Origin: JADJLQ01 sp034439915
GTDB taxonomy: Bacteria > Bacteroidota > Bacteroidia > Chitinophagales > Saprospiraceae
Assembly (NCBI GenBank): GCA_034439915.1
Contig: JAWXBI010000296.1
Location: 1 to 35,223 of the forward strand
Direction: 5' to 3'
Length of the DNA: 35,223 bases
The notes under the pieces were generated by a model. That model was given only the letters and a program-made list of their open reading frames with translations, was not told the DNA's origin and ran no database searches. Every line of letters starts with the position of its first letter. The first letter of the stretch is position 1. Positions 8,192 through 15,089 of this stretch are shown piece after piece. A program made the translations under genes and the position numbers.

Positions 8192-9223
8192 TCAAATTGT
8201 TTTCTTTTTTTTGGACAAAACCAACATTCCGATGAAACCAAATACCGAAATGGTGATGACCTGGACTACAATAAAACTGAGATTGGCATAAGAAAAACCA
8301 TCTATGGATTGGATACCGTAGATTCCGAGGGCACTCATCGTCAGAAAATGATAGGGTCCTATTCCCCCGGGTGTAGGAATGATCATACTGAGCCCGCCAA
8401 TAATGAAGACTATGAGTCCTTGTACCAAGTTGATACCCGCCGTAGGGGCGAATGCTTTTAAGCCCAGGATGGTCATAGAATAATATAAAAACCATATTCC
8501 GAATGACAACAGAATGATTTCGACCGGGTGATCACTCTTGAGTACACTGACGATCCCATCTTTAAAACCGCTGAGTTTTGATTTGATTTTTTCAATGACC
8601 GGGCTGTAAAATAAATCGGTACGGAATAAAAAAATAATAAACCCGATTCCAGCCAGTCCGGCAAAACCCAGGATCAGTAAATGCCACAACGAAATATTGG
8701 CTTTTTGACTGAGGAATTCATACAAAACCCTGGTTTGTAAAAAAAAGCCCAGACAGGTAATCAGAAATAATACGATCAGGTCAAGTAATCGGTCGCTGAT
8801 TATCGTTCCCAGGATTTTTTCCAGCGGGGATTGTAGCCTGCGTGACAGGGCTCCTGCACGGGCAATTTCGCCCATTCGCGGCAAGGCAAGATTGGCAAAA
8901 TAGCCCAGGTGAACCGCCCAAAACGTTTCCCAAAATCCTGCATGGATGCCAAGGGGTTTGAGCATGATTACCCATCTCCGGGCCCGCATACCATTGCTGA
9001 TCACAAAGCCGAGCATGACCAGGGCGATTAATACCCGGTCGAGTTTTTGTATGTCTTCAATTAGTTTTGCCCATAACGAACAATTTCCCGCTTTTTCCGG
9101 ATTTTGCATACACTGTTCCCGGTATACTTCCTGCTGGCTGCTGAAGACATAATAAAATAGAAAGGCGCCGAGGGACAAGAAAAGAACAAACCTTAAATAA
9201 GTGAAAATCCTGGCCTTATTCAT
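8192..9223 (-). CDS. UPF0104 / LPG-synthase TM-domain flippase-like membrane protein
   Basis: Integral membrane protein of 343 residues with about eight hydrophobic helices and the UPF0104 features shared with the membrane half of lysylphosphatidylglycerol synthase MprF. Examples are FWAVHLGYFANLALPRMGEIARAG (around 100-125) and PTPGGIGPYH in the last third. There is no catalytic lysyl-transfer domain, so a lipid flippase or transporter role is inferred by family. ATG 9223 directly follows the panD stop (TAG then ATG), so it is in the panD operon. The gene order panD followed by this family is familiar in Bacteroidota. Confidence 0.88.
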   Translation of the reverse strand: MNKARIFTYLRFVLFLSLGAFLFYYVFSSQQEVYREQCMQNPEKAGNCSLWAKLIEDIQKLDRVLIALVMLGFVISNGMRARRWVIMLKPLGIHAGFWETFWAVHLGYFANLALPRMGEIARAGALSRRLQSPLEKILGTIISDRLLDLIVLFLITCLGFFLQTRVLYEFLSQKANISLWHLLILGFAGLAGIGFIIFLFRTDLFYSPVIEKIKSKLSGFKDGIVSVLKSDHPVEIILLSFGIWFLYYSMTILGLKAFAPTAGINLVQGLIVFIIGGLSMIIPTPGGIGPYHFLTMSALGIYGIQSIDGFSYANLSFIVVQVITISVFGFIGMLVLSKKKKTI

Positions 9224-9577
9224 CTAGCTGTGAGTCAATCGGTTAGATTCGTCAGGGTAAATATTGACCGGGGTGTATAACAAAGCTTCCTCCGGACTCA
9301 TCAGGGCATAAGAGATAATGATGACGATATCACCAACTTCCGCCTTGCGGGCCGCTGCTCCATTGAGGCAGATTGAACCTGAACCCCGCGTTCCCTGGAT
9401 TGCATAAGTTTCGAGGCGCTCTCCATTATTGACATTGACGATTTGAAGTTTTTCACCTGGATAAATCTGTGCCGCATCCATCAGGTCCGCATCCAGCGTT
9501 ATGCTTCCGACATAGTTTAGATTGGCTTCCGTCACGGTCGCGCGGTGAATTTTGGATTTAAAAATCTGAAGTAACAT
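9224..9577 (-). CDS. panD: Aspartate 1-decarboxylase
   Basis: Decarboxylates L-aspartate to beta-alanine for pantothenate and coenzyme A. The 117-residue product is a typical pyruvoyl proenzyme: it should self-cleave between G24 and S25 (NLNYVGSITLD), leaving a pyruvoyl group on S25. K9, Y22 and the NGAAARK segment (about 72-78) are also family hallmarks. ATG 9577 lies only 5 nt from a TAACTTTG box, so the mRNA may have almost no leader. It heads the minus-strand series and is separated from panC by an oppositely oriented secreted-protein gene. Confidence 0.97.
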   Translation of the reverse strand: MLLQIFKSKIHRATVTEANLNYVGSITLDADLMDAAQIYPGEKLQIVNVNNGERLETYAIQGTRGSGSICLNGAAARKAEVGDIVIIISYALMSPEEALLYTPVNIYPDESNRLTHS

Positions 9578-9582
9578 TGGTG

Positions 9583-9590
9583 CAAAGTTA
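9583..9590 (-). promoter_or_regulatory. -7 box TAACTTTG of panD
   Basis: Minus-strand TAACTTTG matches the Bacteroidota -7 consensus TAnnTTTG and ends 5 nt before the panD ATG. No clear -33 TTG was seen at the usual distance. The spacing predicts a leaderless or nearly leaderless transcript. Confidence 0.5.
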
Positions 9591-9859
9591 AGTATTGATC
9601 CAGGAAATACAGTGTATTTGGTAAAACCACTTTATTAAGTTTGGGGAGAAGAAGAAATTAATTCGCAACCTGAAAAGTATCGTATCAAGGTTTTACCTGG
9701 CCTGAAATAGTGAACAAATTTTTAGGACATTTTTCGGACGGTACTACTTTCATATTATAAATATATATAGTAGTTTTATCGTGTCGCAATACTGCATTTA
9801 ATGCCACTTCGTTTTCTCCATTAATCTGGCAATTTGTTAATTCTATAAAATATATCTAT

Positions 9860-11193
9860 ATGAAAAAAAATTAATTTTTGTTTGTTTAGCCTTGTGTATA
9901 CAGGTGCATGGGTATGCCCAGTTAAAAAGTATTGCTCAGGAATTAAACAGTCCGATTGGAGTGACTGCCGATGAATGGGGCAACAAATGGGTAGCTGAAT
10001 CCGGGACAGGAGCGACGGATGGGGCTAGTGTAGTGGTCACTAAATCCAATAAAAAACATGTTGTAATCATGGACCTCCCTTCCATGTTTAACCCGGTTGC
10101 CGGGGATATTGTAGGCCCTTGGAAAGCCATTCCAATGAAGTTTGGTAAAATGGCAGTAATCATCGTGGGCTGTGCTCCAATCCTGGGAGGAATTTTTGGG
10201 AATATGGTCATCTTTGACCTTGCCGGATTTGTGCCCGGTACCAGTGCCCCACTGACCCTAGCCGATGCGGTGCAGCTAATCGATGTGGGCACCTTTTCAT
10301 TTAATGCTTCGGACAACCAGGATTCAGATCCTTTCTCTGCAGTGCAGGATGAGGATGGGGTATGGTTTGTAGCTGATGCCGGCTCCAATTCCATTATCAG
10401 GGTCAGCAGAAATGGAAAAAATATGTCCGTATTTGCAAAGTTTTCTCCTTTTGCCAACCCTATTCCGGTAGGACCTCCAATGGTGGATCCCGTGCCTACA
10501 GGTATCGTTGCTATCCCAAAATACGGTGGGTTTCTCGTGACTACGTTGACCGGCTTTCCTTTTCTTGGTGGCAAGGCCGGAATTTATCACGTCGACCGCA
10601 GTGGTAATGTATCACCCTATCTTTTAGGACTTACCTTGCTGACAGATATTGCTATGGATAAATTCAAAAATATTTATGTCGCTCAGTTTGGTACCTTCTC
10701 GCTGGCTGGTGGATTTGCGTTTGGCTCGGGTCAGGTCATCAAAATCAGAAATGGTAAAATTATAGATACCGTAGCCACCGGCTATGGCCCTGGATCGGGG
10801 ATAACTCTGAATGCTAGTGGAGATAAATTTTATGTCACCAGTTTATTCACAGGAGAATTGTTTGAATCCGGTATACCGGCAGAGGAACCAGCTAATTCCC
10901 TGGTGTCCCTGGAGACCCGTGGAATTGAAAATAAATTGTTATGGTCTTTGACTGCTTATCCAAATCCTGCCACGGATTTTGTCCAGATAAACTGGACTGC
11001 CCCCGATAAAGATATCAGGTTCGATATCGAAATGGTGGATATGGCCGGCAGGACCTGGTACCAGCAAAATAATGTCAATTCCTCCAACCCGGATCACCGA
11101 ATCCAATTGGAGCACATGGTGTCCGGAAACTATCTGGTCAAACTAAAATCAAATCAGGGTACCGAAATCCAAAAAATTTCAATCCGAAAATAA
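9860..11193 (+). CDS. Secreted ScyD/ScyE-like beta-propeller protein with T9SS sorting domain (start out of frame)
   Basis: The continuous frame begins at 9892 (TTG) and encodes 433 residues. Residues about 10-335 resemble the ScyD/ScyE family of six-bladed beta-propeller proteins (NSPIGVTADEWGNKWVAE near the start; repeated GIVAIPKYGGFLVTT-like blades). The last about 75 residues (YPNPATDFVQINW ... GNYLVKLKSNQG ... KISIRK) are a type A T9SS sorting domain, so the protein should cross the outer membrane by type IX secretion. The expected signal peptide lies upstream in another frame: ATG 9860 is followed by eight A, which leads to TAA. With nine A it would read MKKKLIFVCLALCIQ... into the propeller frame. 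Either the gene is frame-disrupted, switched by slippage, or there is an assembly error. Function unknown. Confidence 0.8.
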
Positions 11194-11218
11194 AATCCAA
11201 ACCTCATTTTTGATGTTT

Positions 11219-11246
11219 AAAAGGACAGGCTTTGGCTTGTCCTTTT
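11219..11246. terminator. Bidirectional intrinsic terminator
   Basis: A 12-bp stem (11219-11230 with 11235-11246, one G-U pair) around the loop TTTG. The stem ends in AAAA on one side and TTTT on the other, so it can stop both the T9SS-protein transcript (+) and the convergent panC transcript (-). Confidence 0.8.
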
Positions 11247-11298
11247 GCATTTTGTCCTGTTTTGTTTAATTGACATCCTTTTATTAAAAGCAACTTTT

Positions 11299-12150
11299 TT
11301 AGGCGGATTGATTATAATATTCATTGTCAATCAGTCTGATTCCTTCCAGCCACACGGCGACACAGGCCACAGGTCTGGAACTCTGATGCCAACTAGTTAC
11401 AGGATTTAAAGTCAGGCTGTCCACAATCGAAAAATACTCAGGTTTAAACCCAGGAGCATGAAGCAGTTCAAGGCAATAGGATTCAATTTCCCCGGGTGTA
11501 TAAATCGGTATCCTTTGTTTGCCGTTGATCAAAACCTCGTAAATCAACGCAGCGCGTTGGCGACCTTCGGGGCTCAACCTTTTATTTCTTGAACTCATTG
11601 CCAATCCATTTTTTTCCCGGACAATAGGACATACGATCAGACGGACTGGTAAATTGAGCACCTGGATCATTTGGCTGATCACTGTAAATTGTTGAAAATC
11701 CTTTTGTCCCATATATAAACGGTCAGGCTTTACAATATCCAACAACCGGTATACAACGTTGACTACCCCATTAAAATGACCCGGCCGGTGTTGACCCTCC
11801 ATGACCAGATCTAAACCCTGAAGGTCGACCACGATGGGTTTAAAGTCGGGTGGGTAAATTTCTTTTTCGTCGGGATAAAATAAAATATCTGTACCTGCCT
11901 CAGCCAGCATCCAGACATCTTCATCGTAAGTTCTGGGATAATTAGCCAGGTCTTTGGGGTCATTAAACTGGGCAGGATTGACAAAGATGCTGCTAACTGT
12001 TATATCATTTGTAAGCCGGGAGGTTTTTATGAGCGAGATATGCCCCTGGTGTAAGGCTCCCATGGTCGGTACAAAACCAACCGAATGTTTTTTTTCCCTT
12101 TCTTGCCGGATCCACCAACGGAGCCCACTGACCGTTTTAATAATAAGCAT
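11299..12150 (-). CDS. panC: Pantothenate synthetase
   Basis: Condenses D-pantoate with beta-alanine using ATP, the step that uses the product of panD. The 283-residue frame carries the ATP-binding motif PTMGALHQGH, the MGQKDFQQF motif and the KMSKS-like MSSRNKRLS motif. The open frame extends upstream to TTG 12207, but the ATG at 12150 (MLIIKTVSGL) is the normal family N-terminus and avoids the upstream terminator hairpin. A TAATTTTA box (12161-12154) lies 3 nt before this ATG. It is collinear with panD, but the two are split by a plus-strand gene. Confidence 0.95.
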   Translation of the reverse strand: MLIIKTVSGLRWWIRQEREKKHSVGFVPTMGALHQGHISLIKTSRLTNDITVSSIFVNPAQFNDPKDLANYPRTYDEDVWMLAEAGTDILFYPDEKEIYPPDFKPIVVDLQGLDLVMEGQHRPGHFNGVVNVVYRLLDIVKPDRLYMGQKDFQQFTVISQMIQVLNLPVRLIVCPIVREKNGLAMSSRNKRLSPEGRQRAALIYEVLINGKQRIPIYTPGEIESYCLELLHAPGFKPEYFSIVDSLTLNPVTSWHQSSRPVACVAVWLEGIRLIDNEYYNQSA

Positions 12151-12174
12151 GGGTAAAATTAAATATTGATAAAA

Positions 12175-12204
12175 CAAAAAGAGCCGGGTGTAACCACCAG
12201 GCTC
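12175..12204 (-). terminator. Intrinsic terminator after the 12243-12677 gene
   Basis: On the minus strand, GAGCC (12204-12200) pairs with GGCTC (12185-12181), and an inner GGTG/CACC stem extends it. The hairpin is followed by a T-rich tract down to 12175. It separates the small unknown gene from panC. Confidence 0.7.
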
Positions 12205-12242
12205 CAAAAAAAAACCTTAAACGTCGAATGGGAATTATCGGA

Positions 12243-12677
12243 TTACCTTAGTCTCCGTTCTTTAATTTGTGAGACATCGATACTGGCCACCGTTTTGTCA
12301 CCGGCCATATAAACTGCTGTGACATCCAGGCTGATATCACTTTCTATCACTAAAAAACCTTCAAAGCCATGGATCAGATGAAGCCCAAAGTCCGTGACTT
12401 GCTGGCATGTAATGGTGGCAACTCCGTCACCTTTGAGTTCTCCCGGGAAATACCTGCCTATTTCAATTGCCCAGGCTAATTTTTTCCTGAATTTTACCGG
12501 TTTGGTCCAGGGATTGTGGATGTTGATGATGGTTTGATAGTTGCCGGGGAGAAAGGCCTTATCCTCCAGAGAAGTGCCGGGGATACTGCTTTTACAAATA
12601 AACTTTACTGCATATTGGAACTTGGGTCTGGCCGGGGCTACGATGATAGCCTTTTTTAAAGAAGATTTAGTCGCCAT
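12243..12677 (-). CDS. Conserved small protein, unknown function
   Basis: A 144-residue protein without signal peptide or membrane helix, predicted mostly beta-strand. Recognisable blocks are INIHNPW (about 51-57), RKKLAWAIEIG (about 63-74), FEGFLVIESDISLDVTAVYMAG (about 104-126) and VASIDVSQIKERRL at the C-terminus. I recall similar block order in uncharacterised proteins of many soil bacteria, but I cannot name a domain and assign no function. It starts at ATG 12677 and has its own terminator, so it is probably a single-gene transcript between tRNA-Cys and panC. Confidence 0.7.
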   Translation of the reverse strand: MATKSSLKKAIIVAPARPKFQYAVKFICKSSIPGTSLEDKAFLPGNYQTIINIHNPWTKPVKFRKKLAWAIEIGRYFPGELKGDGVATITCQQVTDFGLHLIHGFEGFLVIESDISLDVTAVYMAGDKTVASIDVSQIKERRLR

Positions 12678-12863
12678 AATCAGAATTATTTAGTGGTTAA
12701 TACCAGATAATGTATCGAGATCGCAATTAATTACCCGTATTGCGTTAAATTATTGTGGGAAAAAAGATTTTGCCGGGTAAAATGACAGCCGGTTCAAATT
12801 CTATCCATAAAATTGAAGGGCTTAGTTTAATTTAACATCAAATGGTTATCAGAGCTGATTATT

Positions 12864-12899
12864 TTTCCGGAAGGGCTATCTCCGGCTTAAATCCGGAAA
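12864..12899. repeat. 8-bp inverted repeat near the tRNA terminator
   Basis: TTTCCGGA (12864-12871) and TCCGGAAA (12892-12899) are perfect inverted copies around a 20-nt loop. On the minus strand the hairpin lies just beyond the tRNA terminator. There is no T-run after it, so it is not a terminator by itself. Purpose unknown; it may be chance. Confidence 0.35.
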
Positions 12900-12900
12900 T

Positions 12901-12934
12901 AAAAAAACCCCTGATTGGGAAACAATCAAGGGTT
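12901..12934 (-). terminator. Intrinsic terminator of tRNA-Cys
   Basis: On the minus strand AACCC-T-TGATTG (12934-12923) pairs with CAATCA-GGGGTT (12917-12906), with one mismatch and a short loop, followed by a run of T (12907-12901). It starts 10 nt after the tRNA 3' end. Confidence 0.75.
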
Positions 12935-12943
12935 AATTACCTG

Positions 12944-13014
12944 AGGTCGGAAGCGGAATCGAACCGCTGTAGAAGGTTTTGCAGACCTCTGCCTGACCGC
13001 TCGGCCACCCGACC
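12944..13014 (-). tRNA. tRNA-Cys (anticodon GCA)
   Basis: A complete cloverleaf on the minus strand. The acceptor stem GGTCGGG (13014-13008) pairs with TCCGACC (12951-12945), including one G-U pair. The anticodon loop is CTGCAAA with anticodon GCA. The T-arm is AGCGG-TTCGATT-CCGCT. The discriminator base is U (T at 12944 on the minus strand), the usual identity element for cysteine tRNA. CCA is not encoded. It is a single-gene unit with its own promoter and terminator. Confidence 0.96.
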
Positions 13015-13028
13015 TTTTGTTGGAGGGG

Positions 13029-13061
13029 CAAATATACAGATATTTACTATTATTTCTTCAA
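13029..13061 (-). promoter_or_regulatory. Promoter of tRNA-Cys
   Basis: On the minus strand TTG (13061-13059), a 22-nt spacer and TATATTTG (13036-13029) match the Bacteroidota -33/-7 consensus. The -7 box ends 14 nt before the mature tRNA 5' end, fitting a short 5' leader. Confidence 0.6.
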
Positions 13062-13149
13062 GAGGACCGCAGATGTCTTTGACCTATTTCGCAAATTTAA
13101 TCGCAAATTTTATATACTTTTTTAAACGTGATTCAGTTAAAGGGACAAC

Positions 13150-13284
13150 ATGTCTAAATCCCGGAAAATGGTTTGGTTGAACTCAGGGACCATCTATCAA
13201 CCAAGATGGCACTTGGTATCTTCTGGCCGCTTTCCCTTGCCATTCGGAATAAATATTAAAATAGACCTTGTCCGGATGGAGTAA
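13150..13284 (+). CDS. Possible 44-residue leader ORF before galK
   Basis: ATG 13150 opens a 44-codon frame (begins MSKSRKMVWLNSG, ends LVRME) whose TAA stop overlaps the galK ATG as TAATG. The overlap would couple its translation to galK. The frame also covers two overlapping hairpins, TTGGTTGA/TCAACCAA (13173-13204) and CCATCT/AGATGG (13190-13209), which cannot form together. The peptide is basic, has no known motif and may be chance. No gene of this size is recognised here. Confidence 0.25.
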   Translation: MSKSRKMVWLNSGTIYQPRWHLVSSGRFPLPFGINIKIDLVRME

Positions 13285-14474
13285 TGCCTGGTTTCTGTTC
13301 AATAAACTCTTTTCATGCAGTAAAAAAAAATCATTCCTTGGCCTCCAACACGAAAATCAATCAATTTATTCAACAGTTTGAATCACAGCCTGTTTGGCAT
13401 ATCCGCGCCCCTGGCCGCATCAACCTCATAGGAGAACACATTGATTATTATGGGGGGTATGTCATGCCGGCAGCAATTAACCGGTATACCGATTTGATCA
13501 TCGGCAAAAGTCAGGGACCGAGTTGTATTTTTTCGCAGCTATTTAATGAACGTTACTCATTAGCCAAACCGGATGCATCACCACCCACCTGGGCAAAATA
13601 TTTTAATTATGCTTTGCAGATTTTAAAGGAATCCGGTTATCAGACGATTCCTTTCAATTTGTGGGTGGACTCCAACATCCCCCTGGGTGCCGGCCTGTCC
13701 TCATCCGCGGCATTGTTGTGTGGTTTTGTAAGTTGCCTGAATCAATTGAATCAATGGTCATTACCTACACAAAAAATTGCCTATCTGGCACAAACCATTG
13801 AACACCGATTAGGAACACCTTGCGGACTGATGGACCAATATGCTTGTTTGTATGGAAAGAAAAACGCTTTTCTTTTACTCGATTGCAACAGCCTTTCCTT
13901 TCAATATATCCACGTCGACATGCAGGAGTATGAATGGGTCTTGATCAATACCAGGGTTTTTCATCAGTTGAATGAAGGAGGTTACGCACGACGGAGAAGG
14001 GAAGGGGAACATGCGCTGGAATCTCTTAAATCGTTTTATTCCAAATCCGGCAGTTACCGGGATTTTAATCTGGACGAACTGGATGAAATCCCTGTACTCA
14101 CCGATGTGGAAATGAAAAGGGCTCGTCATGCCATTTCTGAACACAAACGGATCAGGTTATTTTCGGAAAGTGTCCTATCGAATGATTGGCTTACAGCAGG
14201 ATCTTATATGTACGACACCCATTATAGCCTCAAAGACGATTACGAGGTGTCCTGTCCCGAAGCGGATTTTATTGTTTCAAAGGCACGAGAAAATAAAGTG
14301 GCAGGTGCCCGGATTATGGGTGGGGGATTTGGAGGTTGTGTGTTATGTTTAATCGACAAAAATCTGACGGATTCTTTTGTCAGCCGTTTGGTTCCGGAAT
14401 ATACCTCAGCGTTTAACCAGGCTCCCGCTGTTATCCAGGTCGAATTGGGTGAATTCAGTATCGATTTGTTATAG
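13284..14474 (+). CDS. galK: Galactokinase
   Basis: Phosphorylates alpha-D-galactose at C1 with ATP, the first committed step of the Leloir pathway. The GHMP-kinase features are all visible: galactokinase signature RAPGRINLIGEHIDYYGG (from about residue 42), ATP loop PLGAGLSSSAAL and C-terminal GARIMGGGFGGCV. At 396 residues it is slightly long at the N-terminus; homologues usually have about 25 residues before RAPGR, so a TTG at 13338 is an alternative start. ATG 13284 overlaps a possible leader ORF as TAATG. The downstream SSS transporter supports galactose use; no galT, galE or galM lies in the window. Confidence 0.94.
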   Translation: MPGFCSINSFHAVKKNHSLASNTKINQFIQQFESQPVWHIRAPGRINLIGEHIDYYGGYVMPAAINRYTDLIIGKSQGPSCIFSQLFNERYSLAKPDASPPTWAKYFNYALQILKESGYQTIPFNLWVDSNIPLGAGLSSSAALLCGFVSCLNQLNQWSLPTQKIAYLAQTIEHRLGTPCGLMDQYACLYGKKNAFLLLDCNSLSFQYIHVDMQEYEWVLINTRVFHQLNEGGYARRRREGEHALESLKSFYSKSGSYRDFNLDELDEIPVLTDVEMKRARHAISEHKRIRLFSESVLSNDWLTAGSYMYDTHYSLKDDYEVSCPEADFIVSKARENKVAGARIMGGGFGGCVLCLIDKNLTDSFVSRLVPEYTSAFNQAPAVIQVELGEFSIDLL

Positions 14475-14557
14475 TCTGCACGTTTATTTCAATTATTCCT
14501 GTTCCGGTTTTACAATCACCCTTCTTTTCTTCACTTTTCTTAATTTTACCCGTTTGA

Positions 14558-14959
14558 ATGAGAATTGATTTTCAACAATTTTTATCCGTCTGCCGGTTTG
14601 AAACATCGAGGAGCAGTGGACCGGGTGGGCAACATATAAACAAAACAGAAAGCAAAGTCCAATTGTATTTTGATATTGGGTCCGCTCCGCTGCTTTCCGT
14701 AGAACAAAAGGAACGTTTACATAACCGGTTTGCCAACAAAATCAATGAAGCGGGTGAACTTTACCTGCAGTGTTCCACCAGTCGATCTCAGGGTAAAAAT
14801 AAAGAGTTGGTTTTATTAAAACTCTATCAACTCATTGAATCCATCCTGGCGCCACCTAAAAAACGATACAAAACCAAACCATCCCGATCCAGCATTGAAT
14901 CCAGGCTGACCCAAAAAAAGTTGAATGCATCCAAGAAAGAAAACCGGAAAAAATGGTAA
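14558..14959 (+). CDS. arfB: ArfB-like peptidyl-tRNA hydrolase (release-factor-like)
   Basis: A 133-residue protein with only the catalytic release-factor domain: SSGPGGQHINKTES places the GGQ motif at residues 23-25. There is no stop-codon-recognition domain. The C-terminal third is a basic tail (KKRYKTKPSRSS...SKKENRKKW), as in ArfB/YaeJ, where it enters the empty mRNA channel of stalled ribosomes so that the GGQ frees the nascent peptide. Start ATG 14558 follows galK by 83 nt and has TAATTTTA (14541-14548) 9 nt upstream. The link with galactose genes is probably positional only. Confidence 0.87.
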   Translation: MRIDFQQFLSVCRFETSRSSGPGGQHINKTESKVQLYFDIGSAPLLSVEQKERLHNRFANKINEAGELYLQCSTSRSQGKNKELVLLKLYQLIESILAPPKKRYKTKPSRSSIESRLTQKKLNASKKENRKKW

Positions 14960-15089
14960 TGGAGTTTATTAACCTGGCCACAACAACTGCGCATGGCCTG
15001 AGTCACAAGGATATCCTGTATAATCGAACCCGATGAAATAAATACTCCGAATAAAAATTATCTTGTGTGGCTAAGACCTTACCAAAGCC

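Noticed and set aside
9620..9697. Perfect 9-bp inverted repeat GGTAAAACC/GGTTTTACC in the panD upstream region
   Set aside because: Arms are 60 nt apart with no pairing beyond nine bases; such a match is not rare in a 280-bp AT-rich gap.
9743..9774. ACTACT...AGTAGT inverted repeat around an AT-rich core upstream of the T9SS gene
   Set aside because: Only six bases per arm in an AT-rich stretch; could be an operator but is at chance level.
9936..10574. 212-codon minus-strand open frame opposite the T9SS gene
   Set aside because: Antisense shadow of the propeller repeats; no homologous motif and biased composition.
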